Shown here: piece by piece, positions 47,650 to 58,064 of the stretch
How the letters are laid out: every line of letters begins with the position of its first letter
How positions within the stretch are numbered: position 1 is the stretch's first letter
Source: Marchantia polymorpha subsp. ruderalis
Lineage: Eukaryota; Streptophyta; Marchantiopsida; Marchantiales; Marchantiaceae
Length of the DNA: 64,000 nucleotides
Direction of reading: 5' to 3'
NCBI GenBank assembly: GCA_037833965.1
Contig: AP031358.1
Location: forward strand, 5,836,001 to 5,900,000
Made by a program: the position numbers and the translations under genes
Notes under the pieces: generated by a model
Databases searched by the model: none
Told to the model about the DNA's origin: nothing
Seen by the model: only the letters and a program-made list of their open reading frames with translations

Positions 47650-48560
47650 TACAACGTACGCAACCGGCTATACGGCCTAACGGTTCGCCCTTTGCATGCG
47701 CGAACTCACGTCTCCGCACTGCGCGCATTCGCATGCGTGAATGTTGAATTCTCCCGCCGCCGCCTTCCGGACTCGAGTCCGCCACAGGGTATACGTCGGC
47801 TATGTTGTCTTTCCCTAACCCGTCCATCACCGGAGGCGTGTCGCCGCTGGCGTGTTCCTTATCCATCGGCGCCTTGCTGGAGGCGCACATCCAGTCGGCG
47901 CGAATTACGCCGGCGCGTATTCGTACCGCTTATTTTGTCCTTTATGCCTCGTCCATTGCTGACGGCGCATATCCGCCAGCGCAAATCATGCCAGCGCATC
48001 CGGCCATCAGCGCCACGTCGGAGGCGTACATCTGACCGGCGCTTTCCTTCCATGAGCAGCCGCCAAAGGCGCTTCCGACTCTGAGTTGGTTTCCTCCCAT
48101 GAGCGCGCGATTCCGCCGAAGGCGCATCGCCGAGGGCGTACGGGAGTCCTTTCCGGCTGTGAACCCTAGCGCGAACGGCGCATGTCCGGCTACGAGTTTT
48201 CCGACGCTCATAACTTCTCCGTCCCTGATCCATCTCCGACGCTCTTGGGCTCGTTAGAACGAGCGTCCCGAGCTCTTTCTAATGCAACTTCAACCAACTG
48301 GATCTACCGTGTATTCCGATCGTTATGAAGGTTTTCCCTTTCCGCGCTAGCGGCGCATCGCCGAAGGCGCACTCATGGTCGGACGACTTCAGAGGTCCGG
48401 GCCCTTCTTCTGACGTTTTTAGCAAAACCTCCTCCTGAGGTGTCTGCGCCGGAAGCGTAGCTTCCTTATACGCTGGAAGCGCGTGAGTAGAGACACCTCA
48501 GAAAAGGTGCTTTTGCCGAAGGCGCCGAAGACATTGGCGTTGGTACATCCGACTACGCGA
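47650..48560. repeat. GC-rich zone of GGCGCA / CGCCGAAGGCG motifs inside element 1
   Basis: About 900 bp upstream of the element ORF is densely populated with short related motifs (CGCCGAAGGCGCA, GCCGGCGCG, GGCGCATC), many of them palindromic. The composition is much more G+C-rich than the host DNA on either side. Open frames here on both strands are compositional. A promoter-proximal or CpG-rich regulatory role for the element ORF is conceivable. Confidence 0.55.
48243..48266. repeat. 24-bp palindromic block shared with element 2 (copy 1)
   Basis: A 24-bp block containing GGGCTCGTTAGAACGAGC is identical to 59159-59182 in element 2. Its core GCTCGTT-AG-AACGAGC is a perfect 7-2-7 palindrome. 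About 40-50 bp upstream both elements also share CGAC[GA]CTCATAACT. Confidence 0.8.
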
Positions 48561-48700
48561 TTCTTCGTGACCTCGTGACGATCTCATTAATCCACTCTAT
48601 TTAACGTACCCTTTTCTAACTACAAACACTGCTTCGGTACTAGTTTTCTAAAATTGTTTAAATTCTGCAAAAAAAACAAAAAGTGTATTACCACATTACT

Positions 48701-49500
48701 TTTTATATTCAAATGCCAATAACTTGGATACGGAAACAAAGAATGAAACTTTGTGCTTTTTCCAAGAAATTCCACTGAATATATTTCCCGAACACAACGG
48801 TCTAATACCATATTCTCTTGGCTTATATAAGATATGGTTCCATATATATATAAGGCCCTCTTTGCCCATACTCAGCTCCCACCTCAAGTATCTTGTTTTT
48901 TCACGATACAATAAAACTATCCAACGTGAAACTCGATAGAAAACTCGAGCAAAATTCCGACTGACTTAACATTATATCAACGCATAATGTAGTCATTTCG
49001 AATTATACAGATATAGAACTGTAGTATTTGAATCGAAAATTTTACCATTCAAACAACGCACTTGAAGTGCACCTCCGTACAAAACCGATCGGAAAGAAAA
49101 ATCAGCAGCCGACTAACGTTAAGAAAACGGTCCCAATTGGAAGTGATAGTTACAACCGTAATTATGTTCTCCTTCTTTTGGGAATGATTGTTAAGAGTAC
49201 TAAAATTGTGAATTTTGGGTTACAGTCCGAGTCGTTTGGGATCGTCAGGCTGCTGCGGAATTAATTACAAACTCATTAAACATACTTCCTGTACAGGAAT
49301 TGAGGCGAGCAAGGGATTATAGATCGAGGCCACTCCGACCGAACCGAACCGAGTAACACGACGCAACTGCGTACGCAGCGCGTGCACAACGGTACCTGGA
49401 TGAGGTCGCGCACTTACGCGGTAGGTCGGGCCTTGTCGGGTACTCCGGCGCTCGACGAGAATGAAGCCCACGTTCTATTCTTCGTTCGTTCGCACCTCAT
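48701..49500 (+). repeat. Tandem unit copy 1, downstream part of the promoter block
   Basis: Continues the alignment with 60778-61560 and 51920-52600 after the element 1 insertion. It contains the TATA box (48847-48855), a long leader with several upstream ATG-stop pairs, and the first recognisable coding exon of copy 1. Confidence 0.85.
48847..48855 (+). promoter_or_regulatory. TATA box of tandem gene copy 1
   Basis: TATATAAGG is followed by a conserved initiator-like CCCATACTCAGCTCCCACC. The same arrangement is present in copies 2 and 3. It would give a leader of more than 500 bases before the coding exons. Confidence 0.6.
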
Positions 49501-50340
49501 TTCGAGGTGGAGATCGACGTCGCCGAGCTTGTGCATCGCACGCATAATTCTTGTTACGCTTGGGCTGATACGATGCAGTCTGTCAAAGGCAAAGAGGAGG
49601 AGGACGAGGCTACTGCGGCCATGCAGTTTGCCCATGAGGAGACCGATGCGATGCAGTCCGTCCAAGAGGACTGAGATGCATGGTCTGTGGAGGCGGAAGC
49701 TGGAAGCATGCAGGCTCTGGAGAAGGGAGCTGATCAAGAGATCAAGTGTGACGAAGAGGGTGCACCGTCGAAGCAGCACGGGGATGAGGTCGCGGACGAG
49801 GTACATGGCTCAATGCAGTGTAGGGAGGAAGTGGTGGCCGTCCCGGAGCCGAAGATCCATTGGATTGAGAATCTCGAGTTCCGGGAGTATTTTGCTGCTC
49901 TGGAGTCGTGTCCAGTCACGAAGCTCCAAGTTATCCATGAATCGATATCAAAAGGGCCTCATTTGGTGCTCCGGATCCGTAGCCAGCGAGCTGAGGAGAT
50001 CGAGGTGACGATCTTCGCGACAGCTAGCCTTTCAATATACGTAGCAGTCGACGGGCGTACCCTCGGGGACTTGTACAAACTCTCATACTGGCTGCAAAGC
50101 TCGGGGGCAGTGTTTCCCTTGGAGGTCGCTGTGTTCGACGCCATGGAGGTGAGAGGATTCTTGGATCGGGTTCGTGGTCGACACATGTGGGCTGCAAGAG
50201 TTCAGCTGCAGCTACGGCGCCAGGATAGTGTCATTACTATCGGGGACTTCGTGTCCTCCACCGCTCATGGTTTATGGCCTGGAGAAATCATGTACAAATC
50301 TGGTTATATTGACGAAAAAAACCCGCTCCCCGCTTTCTGA
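49387..50340 (+). pseudogene. Tandem gene copy 1: broken member of the unrecognised family
   Basis: Aligned with copies 2 and 3, this copy has two defects. The splice acceptor before the main exon reads TTCGCAC instead of an AG end (near 49495), and a TGA at 49672-49674 replaces the TGC of the QEDCDAW motif. The frame downstream stays open for about 217 codons (from about 49687) and holds the whole conserved C-terminal domain, from VPEPKIHWIENLEF to YIDEKNPLPAF. A shorter protein from an internal ATG such as the one at AGSMQALEK could still be made. It carries only one, diverged, copy of the acidic repeat that is expanded in copy 2. The TATA box and leader are intact, but about 150 bp upstream of that TATA lies the element 1 insertion. 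Confidence 0.65.
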
Positions 50341-51014
50341 TTGTCCTGAGAGGTTACATGATCATTGGGACCGTCATAACGCTTGGCCATCGAACTCATA
50401 CATGTTCATGATGTACGTTCGATCTCATGGTTTAGTCGAGGAAAGTGAATGCCTTTCGGTGATGCTCATGCTCATAATCTTGCTCCTTATTCAGAATCTC
50501 AAGTTGCATGGCGAGTATGTAGTGAAATTGCGTTATGTACACATGACTACGAGCAAGGGTGAGTCCACTTTGTAACCTCATCCGAGAAGACAACGCTGTA
50601 CATCGAGTACTTTTTACGTTTTGTTTTCTCCGTTAAATTACCGGACGAGTTTCCAATTTTACTTTAATTGTTATCGCTTTGTGCTGATGGAATGTCACGA
50701 TGTGTTAAATTACTCACATAGTAATAACCTGAAAAGTAGGTTTTTATTTCTGCTAACAGATGTAATACCTGAAATCTCCTCGCTATATAAAGGAAGCACT
50801 GCTCTAAGTCTAAATGTCGCTAATATTATTAAGTTCCGACGCATTCTATTATGAAAACCACATGAACCTATAACCGTTATAAAAGTTTTTCACAAGTCCA
50901 AATACCTCGACCATAATATAAAGCTCTTGGTTGTTCAGTTATTATCCAAGTAGACATAAATTTGAGAACTCATGAAGATGGAGATCTGTTGTTGAAGTCA
51001 GGAAATTCATCTTA
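50341..51014 (+). repeat. Tandem unit copy 1, downstream block
   Basis: This block aligns with 53688-54240 and 62447-63127. It keeps a second open frame past the gene stop and an AGGGTGAGT donor-like site near 50559. Part of it (50890-51014) is shared with copy 3 but missing from copy 2. Confidence 0.75.
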
Positions 51015-51026
51015 GCGATAGCTTAA

Positions 51027-51785
51027 CGCCTGCCCATCAAGAGTGTGATCACTAGTCTTTGCATCATCTTTTATATCTTAACCTTGGGCAAGACCAATCA
51101 GAATCGCACTATGTGTCTTTACTTTTTATCTTAATCCGAAAATCTCGAGTCACCAATCTCCAGACTCACATTGTAACAAATCGAGATTTGCAACAAGATA
51201 ATGGTCACTATGTTGGTCTCAGTAGATTCTCTTCGAGTTGGCTTTTCTTCATAAACGGTAATCAGCAAATGTTCACCAATAAGCAGTGTTCAAAATATTG
51301 TAGGACACAAATATATTGCAGCTTTTTTTTAGAAAATTTGCTACAAAATGGATGTGTATCTTGTATGGATCAATATTTTTGAGAAGATTAAAGATGTTCA
51401 TAGGAACGGAGACTGAGTACAACCGACGGAATGATCAAAGGCAATGCGATGATTGAATATCATTCTCTATCTTTTGAAATGATAAGATATGAATGTGGAA
51501 AATATGTTCGATAAGATCCAAGGAGTCTTTTTTCAGCATCTACAACTTTAAAACAAAGAGATTTCAAAGTCTCTAAAACTTGAAGTAAGCTTCTAAGAAA
51601 GCATGTCATTAAATAGCAATGCAGTGACACTCACCTGTGCACATAAGGTCTTAGAATTCAGCAACTCCTGCAAAATCTTTTTGCATCAAAAAATGTTACA
51701 ATTATAAATAGCCTCCCCTCAGTCCAGCTCTTGCTCGATTCTCCTCTTGCACCGTGGATCGATATTAAAACATGGATGAATCGTG
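51027..51785 (+). repeat. Linker block E, copy 1
   Basis: Repeated at 57300-58059, starting at CGCCTGCCCATCAAGAGTGT. Each copy holds a plus-strand frame of about 107-126 codons that shares FSSSWLF and NGNQQ. The frames differ by many replacement changes and indels, so they are probably remnants of a coding sequence rather than genes. Confidence 0.8.
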
Positions 51786-51962
51786 ACGTCGATGACATAC
51801 CATAGGGTAAAATGATAGGTGATAGGTTCCAGTAATCTATTTGTGTTATCTAATGGTTCCATCAATATCTTAAATTTAACAACTTTTAACAATTTACTGT
51901 TATTTGGATAATGGACGGTCACATACCATATTCTCTTGCTTTTTATAATATATAGTTCCATG

Positions 51963-51971
51963 TATATAAGG
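51963..51971 (+). promoter_or_regulatory. TATA box of tandem gene copy 2
   Basis: TATATAAGG with the conserved CATACTAAGCTCCCACC downstream. This copy lacks much of the sequence further upstream that copies 1 and 3 share, because the block is deleted from about 51920. Confidence 0.6.
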
Positions 51972-52529
51972 CTCTCTTCGCCCATACTAAGCTCCCACCT
52001 CAAATCTCTTGCTTTTACGATACCGCTAAAAGTATGTAACGTAAAATTAGATAGAATTTCTATAAATTCTATTATCGAGCAAAATTCTGACTGACTTAAT
52101 ATTATATCAAAGCATAATGTAGTCATTTCTAATTATACAGATATAGAACTGTGATATTTGAATCCAGAATTTTTCCGTTCAAACAGCGCAGTTGATTTGC
52201 ACCTCCATACAAAACCGATCGGAAACAAAATTCAGCAACCGACTAACCTGAAGAAAACGGTCCCAATTTGAAGTGATAGTTACAACCGTAAATATGTTCT
52301 TCTTCTTTTGGGAATTGTTAAGAGTACTAAAATTGTGAATTTTGAGCTACAGTCCGAGTCGTTTGGGATCGTCAGGCTGCTGCGAAATTAATTACAAAGT
52401 CACTCAAAACATACTTCCTGTACAATGTGGGAGGCGAGCAAGGGGATTATAGCTCGAGCCCACTCCGACCGAACCGAACGTAGTAACACGAAGTAACTGC
52501 GTACGCAGAGTGGACGACGTGTACCTGGA

Positions 52530-53687
52530 TGAGGTCGCGAACTTACGCGGTAGGTCGGGCCTTGTCGGGTACTCCGGCGCTCGACGAGAACGAATCCCAC
52601 GTTCTATTCTTCGTTCGTAGCTCATTTCGAGGTGGAGATCGACGTCGCCGAGCTTTTGCATCGCACGCATTATCCTTCTTACGCTTGGGCTGATACGATG
52701 CAGTCTGTCAAAGAGAAACAGGAGGTGTACGAGGTTGCTGCGGCCATGCAGTTTGCCCATGAGCAGACCGATGCGATGCAGTCCGTCCAAGAGGACTGCG
52801 ATGCATGGTCTGTGGAGGCGGAAGCTGGTGGCATGCAGGCTCTGGAGAAGGGAGCTGATCAAGAGATCAAGTGTGACGAAGAGGGTGCACCGTCGAAGCA
52901 GCCCTGGGTAGAGGTAGAGGACGAGGAACATATTTCAATCAAGTGCGGGGAGGAAGTGGTGGCTGACGAGGTCGAGGACGAGGAACATATTTCAATTAAG
53001 TGCGGGGAGGAAGTGGTGGCCGAGGTCGAGGATGAGGAACATATTTCAATTAAGTGCGGGGAGGAAGTGGTGGCCGAGTTCGAGGACGACGAACATATTT
53101 CAATAAAGTGCGGAGAGAAAGTGGTGGCCGACGAGGTCGAGGACGAAGAACATATTTCAATTAAGTGCGGGGAGGAAGTGGTGGCCGTCCCGGAGCCGAA
53201 GATCCATTGGATTGAGAATCTCGAGTTCCGGGAGTATTTTGCTGCTCTGGAGTCGTGTCAAGTCACGAAGCTCCAAATTATCCATGAGTCGATAACAAAA
53301 GGGCCTCATTTGGCGCTCTGGATTCGTAGCCAGCAAGCTGAGGAGATCGAGGTGACGATCTTCGGGACAGCTAGCGATACCATATACGTAGAAGTCGACG
53401 GGCGTACATTCGGGGACTTGGACAAATTCTCATACTGGCTGCAAACCTCGGGGGCAATTTTTCCCTTGGAGGTCGCTTTGTTCGACGCCATGGAGGTGAG
53501 AGGATTTTTGGATCGGGTTCGTGATCGACACATGTGGGCTGCAAGAGTTCAGCTGCAGCTACGGCGCCAGGATAGTGTCATTACTATCGGGGACTTTGTG
53601 TCCTCCACCGCTCATGGTTCATGGCCCGGAGAAATTTTGTACAAATCTGGTTATATTGACGAAAAAAACCCGCTCCCCGCTTTCTGA
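52530..53687 (+). CDS. Tandem gene copy 2: unrecognised protein with expanded acidic repeat
   Basis: The main exon starts after the TTCGTTCGTAG acceptor at about 52620 and ends at TGA 53685-53687. A short preceding exon (ending YLDEVANLR, donor GCG|GTAGGT at about 52547) fits in phase and in all copies. The true start codon was not found; the first in-frame Met of the main exon is in TMQSV. Roughly 350 residues can be read. They contain an acidic N-terminal part with MQ repeats, then five tandem units of about 17-19 residues (EDEEHISIKCGEEVVA type) at 52910-53185 where copies 1 and 3 have one. A conserved C-terminal domain of about 175 residues follows (VPEPKIHW..., FREYFAALES, DAMEVRGFLDRVRDRHMWAA, NPLPAF). 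Function, family and cell location are unknown; no signal peptide or membrane segment is seen. Confidence 0.6.
52910..53185 (+). repeat. In-frame 51-57-bp tandem repeat in gene copy 2 (five units)
   Basis: Five head-to-tail units share GAACATATTTCAAT and AAGTGCGGGGAGGAAGTGGT. Each unit is a multiple of three bases, so the frame is kept and every unit has one Cys. Units differ in length by DE insertions and in a few substitutions. Confidence 0.9.
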
Positions 53688-54240
53688 TTGTCCTGAGAGG
53701 TTACACGATCATTGGGACCGTGACAACGCTTGGCCATCGAACTCATACATGTTCATGGTGTACGTTCGATCTCATGGTTTAGTCGAGGAAAGTGAAAGCC
53801 TTTCGGTGATGCACATGCTCATAATCAGTTCCTCAGTCAGAATCTCAAGTTGCATGACGGGCATGTAGTGAAATTGCGTTATGTAAACATGACTACGAGC
53901 AAGGGTGAGTCCACTTTGTAACCTCATCCGAGGAGCCAACGCTGTACATCAAGTACTTTTTACGTTTTGTTTTTCTCCGTCATATTACCGAAAGACTTTT
54001 CAAATTTCCTTTAATTGTTATCGATTTGTGCTTGAAGAATGTCATGATGAGTTAAATTACTCACATTGTAATAACTTGAAAAGTAGGTTTTTTTTCTGCT
54101 TACAGATGTAATATCTGAAATCTCCTCGCTAATATGAAGGAAGCATTGCTATAAGTCTATATGTCGCTAAAATTATTAAGTTCCGACGCATTCTCGTATG
54201 AATAACCACATGAACCTATAACAGTAATAAAATTTCATAA
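53688..54240 (+). repeat. Tandem unit copy 2, downstream block
   Basis: Aligns with 50341-50880 and 62447-62995. It includes the conserved open frame past the gene stop and a GGGTGAGT donor-like site near 53909. Confidence 0.75.
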
Positions 54241-54290
54241 TTCACAAGGTATGCTTGAGCAACATACCTCGTGAGCAAGTCGTATATCTT

Positions 54291-54737
54291 CATGCATGAA
54301 CTCTTTACCAGGCTGCTCGAGGTTTCTTGTGACTTCCAGCTCGCAAGCAAACATCAAAGGTTAGTCTACCATTGAGCGACCGAGGTATCTGGTTTCCGCA
54401 TGAGAACCATTTGTGATGGTGATCGACAAGAACTTCTACACAGCCAACCGGTAGCAATAACACGCCGCTACCGACGGCAGCCCAAACTCCAAGCATCGTT
54501 GAACGACCAATTGGTGCTGGCTGGACTGAAGCATTCGCAAGATCGTGCAAAGCATGGCCTTTGCTTCATGAAACGGATTACACAAGTCCAACGGCCAGCT
54601 CTTGATGGCATTCGGTTTCGAATCACGAGCTGGGATTCATGCCATTCGAATCTGCAACGGCAGACCTGCAGCTTAGTCGTTGCTTCTGATGGAAATCTCG
54701 GCAAATGCTGCAGATTGTGACGAGGCCGAGTCAAGCA
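54291..54737. repeat. Block F, copy 1
   Basis: About 447 bp repeated at 63301-63747 in the same orientation, each just downstream of a tandem gene copy. Frames are open on both strands in both copies (for example minus 54305-54550, with IGRSTMLGVWAAV). The substitution pattern includes many amino-acid changes, so coding potential is doubtful; it may be a decayed exon. Confidence 0.8.
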
Positions 54738-55680
54738 CCTGACGTCAAGAACACAAGTCAGCAGATTTAACAGAAATGATTCCGAGCATACATGAAACCC
54801 GAGTCAACTAATGTTCATGGAGTCATTGACATTACGAGAAAAACACAAGTCAGTAGACTTGTGTTTTTAACATTGAGGATTTCTGATCTTCAATGAGAAG
54901 AGAGAGGTGAATGAATGAATCGGCGTTGAAGTGCCGCAGCAAAAGAATTAACAGATACCTGAACATCTTTATGTTTAGAACTGCAGAACTAGGCCTTTGA
55001 TTTCGTTATACGCCTGATGCATTTCACGTTGAGGATCTGATTCTTCTTCTTCTAAGCATGGCTACTCTAGGGTCTCTCAAGAAAGATCACCATGGCAGCT
55101 AAGCTGCAGTCCAACTCTAATTCTGATTGTTGTTCTTCCTTTTCTCTATCAGGACAACTTTAGCCCACCCTCATCGAGACTTCTGGTATCTGAAAAGACC
55201 ATTCTGATCTCTTAGAGCCCATCCAAGAGAGGTCGTTCTTGTGCACATGTACTTAAAAAATTAAAACCGACGGCGAACTATGAAGATTTTGCTACTGTAG
55301 AGAACAACCATTCAAAACCACTGGCCGTAAATTTCTCGACTCTAGGTGTTAAGATTCTTCGTGGATATCAAAATTTTTATTTCTGAGACTTGTACTTTTC
55401 GATACCTACCTAAATTCCACATAGAAATTGGTCATAAATGAATGATTTTATTGGTCTATAATAGCCTTCGATCCCAGAACTTGTCTCCAATTCTCTCACC
55501 ATAGAAACTCACATTATCTATGTACGCTTATATCAAGGTGCATATAATTACACCTTGATTTCAGCGTGTGAATAATTTTAGAACTGTGGCCTTTAATAAG
55601 TAGACCGATCACTACAGTATTCCCAATATTGCTAGATTGATTAAACTGTGACCTTAGTGTACACACATTACGTGGAACAC
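54738..55680. other. Unique spacer between block F and the foldback element
   Basis: No gene is recognised. A short local repeat AACACAAGTCAG[CT]AGA occurs twice (near 54750 and 54840). Confidence 0.5.
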
Positions 55681-56575
55681 ATCATCAGGATCTCGGCCAA
55701 TCTCCCACCACGAATATAGTTATCGTTACCTTGGAACCGTGAGTATCGTTGCACGCGTGTCCGAGATCGGTTCCAAGGTAACCGATCTCGGACACGCGTG
55801 CAACGATACTCACGCCCTGGATATGTGTCCAAAATTATATTCAATAGTATTGATAGTATTGATTGATATCTGATTGGGGATGAATTCCAAGGCTTGACCG
55901 ACAATCCCATGTAGTTCAATATCGGACGGCGAGACTCTCGGTAACCATCGATCATAGTTTCTAGTAACTCAACATGGATTCAAATCGATCTGAGCGCACG
56001 ACCCAACACCCGCATAAAACGTTCTCTGCACCACGACATCAAACCTTGTTACAAACTTGGACCTGGAAAACCGCTTATGTTAATGTCACAAAATCATAAA
56101 AACATCCGAAGAGACTTCTTCCTTTGTAAGATGTAGTTCTATCAACCAGGCAGGTCTAATTATGTTTTATATTCAGTAGGACCATGACCACATTTCATCT
56201 CCACATTATCTGCACTTTGATAGCAGTGACTGAGTTTAGAAGCGGTTTTCCAGGTCCGAGTTTGTCACCAGGTATGATGTCAGAGGTGCAGAGAGTGTTC
56301 TATGAGGGTCTTGGGCCCTCCGCTCAAACTAATTTGAGCCCATGTTGAATGTCTAGGAACCATTACCGAGGGTCTCGCCGTTGATCCCATATTGCAGTAC
56401 ATGGGAATATTGGTCAAGCTATAGAACTCATCCCAAGTTGGAGGCTGTAATTATAATGCGATGGAGATTTTAGTCACATATAATAGGCATGAGTATCGTC
56501 GCACGAGAGTCCAAGTTGAATACCAAGTGAACGATAATATATTCCTCGTGCGAGATTGGCCGAGGTCCTGATGAT
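55681..56575. mobile_element. Foldback element with long terminal inverted repeats
   Basis: Left arm 55681-56076 and right arm 56240-56575 are diverged inverted copies. Landmarks pair in reverse order: ATCATCAGGA/TCCTGATGAT at the ends, GAGATTGGCCGAG, CTTGACC, CCTCGGTAA, and ACCTGGAAAACCGCTT/AAGCGGTTTTCCAGGT innermost. The arms are separated by about 163 bp. The left arm is longer because of an internal 34-bp-arm palindrome. There is no coding capacity and no target duplication could be fixed. It fits a MITE or foldback transposon. Confidence 0.75.
55739..55813. other. Perfect 34-bp-arm palindrome with 7-nt loop
   Basis: Left arm 55739-55772 starts GTGAGTATCGTTGCACGCGT. Its exact reverse complement is 55780-55813, with loop CCAAGGT. 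Just upstream, GTTACCTTGGAACC (about 55726-55738) is the complement of the loop region, so an alternative fold exists. The perfect arms contrast with the diverged arms of the surrounding foldback element, so this duplication is younger. Confidence 0.9.
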
Positions 56576-57299
56576 CAGATTTTAGATTAAATCCTGGCAT
56601 CTTTTCAGGTCTTCAGGAATTCATACATCAGATATGTGGTTAATACTAATTTTGGTGTAAAGACCTGCATAGCCCTTGTTTACTTTTCTTCTTTTCATAG
56701 CTCGATGGGTCTTTCATACTTTCCTGTTGCACTCGGGCCATTTTATGAATCAAACTTATTATACATATTTTAAAGAGAAAATTACTTGATGTGACACCTG
56801 CTTAACACAAATAGTTTACTGTTAACCATCTAGTATAGTTTTATCTGATACTTTATTTGGAATTGTATGCCATTAGATAAAACTATACTTGATGACTTGA
56901 TCCCACCCAGGGCACATCGTGACCAAGTTCTAAATAAAATTCTTGAAATTTTATTATGCAAGCTATAGTGTGGAAAGTGACGGCTTGGAAGTTCCAACTT
57001 GATTGCAAATTTTGCCAAAAAAAACTACAATTTGTGATAATCTTACACATCGTAAGCATTTTTTGTATGAGTAATTTTGTGGATGTGAAGAAGGTATGAA
57101 GAGGCGACTATTGAAAAAAGTGCGGACTGATCAAGTTATGCTTTTGTGGAGGTCGATGTGGCTAGAGGAGTGTAGACTTCAGATCAAGCAACGCAGTGTC
57201 GCATTGACTGATGAGCGTTTGATTAGAATTTGATTTGTCCAATATAACGCGAGCAGAAGCAGTAGAGGGGCCATAAGCACTAGTGCCGATGTAACTCAA
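56576..57299. other. Spacer between foldback element and block E
   Basis: AT-rich, no gene recognised. A short inverted repeat CATCTAGTATAGTTTTATCT / AGATAAAACTATACTTGATG lies at about 56827-56895. Confidence 0.5.
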
Positions 57300-58059
57300 C
57301 GCCTGCCCATCAAGAGTGTGATCACTAGTCTTTGCATCGTGTTTTTTATGTTAACCTTGTGCAAGACGAATCAGAATCGCCCAATGTGCTCTCACTCTTT
57401 ATTTTAATCCGAAATTCCCGAGTCAATATCCGGACTCACCTTGTAACAAATCCAGTTTTGCAAGAAGATAACATTCACTATGTTGGTCTCATTAGATTCT
57501 CTTCGAGTTGGCTCTTTTCCTTAAACGGGAATCAGCAAATCTTCAGTGATAAGCACAATGTTCAAAAGATTGTAGTTCACAATGATATTGCAGTTTTTTG
57601 TAAGAAAATTTGCTGCTACAAAACGGATGTGTATTTTGTATGGATCAATATTTTTGAGAAGATTAAAGATTTACATAGGAACTGTGACGGAAGAAAACCG
57701 ACGGAATAATCAAGGACTGTGTGATGAATAAATATAATTCAATTTTTTGAAGTCATGATGTGAATGTGAAAAATATGTTCGATTAGATTCAAGGAGTCTT
57801 TTTTCAGCATCAACAACTTAAATACAAAGAGACTTGAAAGTCTCTAAAACTTGCAGTAAGCTTCTAAGAAAGCATGTCATAAATTAGAAATGCAATGACA
57901 TTCAACTGTGCACATAACGAAATCAGCAACTCCTTCAAAAAAAATTTGCATAAAAAAATGTTTCAATTATGCTCAACCTCCCTCAATCCTGCTCTTGCTC
58001 GTATTTCTTCTTGCACCTTGTGTCATTATTAAAACATGATGAATTGTGTCGTGGATTAG
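57300..58059 (+). repeat. Linker block E, copy 2
   Basis: Second copy of 51027-51785. It is followed in copy 1 directly by the promoter block. Here element 2 is inserted at exactly that junction. Confidence 0.8.
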
Positions 58060-58064
58060 ATACC
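58060..58064 (+). repeat. Left target-site duplication ATACC of element 2
   Basis: ATACC at 58060-58064 is repeated at 60079-60083. The sister sequence at about 51800 reads GACATACCATAGGGTAAAATG without interruption, which is the empty site. Confidence 0.85.

Larger units (their letters stand above)
43831..48695 (-). mobile_element. Element 1: 4865-bp insertion with TG..CA ends, candidate solo LTR carrying a large ORF
   Basis: The boundaries are fixed by comparison with the empty sister site near 60778 and by the 5-bp TTACT duplication on both sides. The plus strand starts TGTAATAACCC and ends ATTACCACA. TG..CA ends with 5-bp duplications are typical of LTR retrotransposon integration. No direct terminal repeat, primer-binding site or reverse transcriptase was found inside, which fits one very long LTR left after recombination. 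A minus-strand GGTATAAAG near 44746-44754 may be its TATA box. It contains an 841-codon minus ORF, a GC-rich zone (47.65-48.56 kb) and a (CA)n tract at 44053-44075. A novel non-autonomous element is the alternative. Confidence 0.75.

Noticed and set aside
43831-48695. Full LTR retrotransposon with paired LTRs
   Set aside because: The first and last few hundred bases do not resemble each other directly, and no primer-binding site or pol frame was found.
49382-50008. 208-codon plus-strand frame through tandem gene copy 1 in a different frame
   Set aside because: Arg/Ser-rich shadow; the other frame is the one conserved in the sister copies at protein level.
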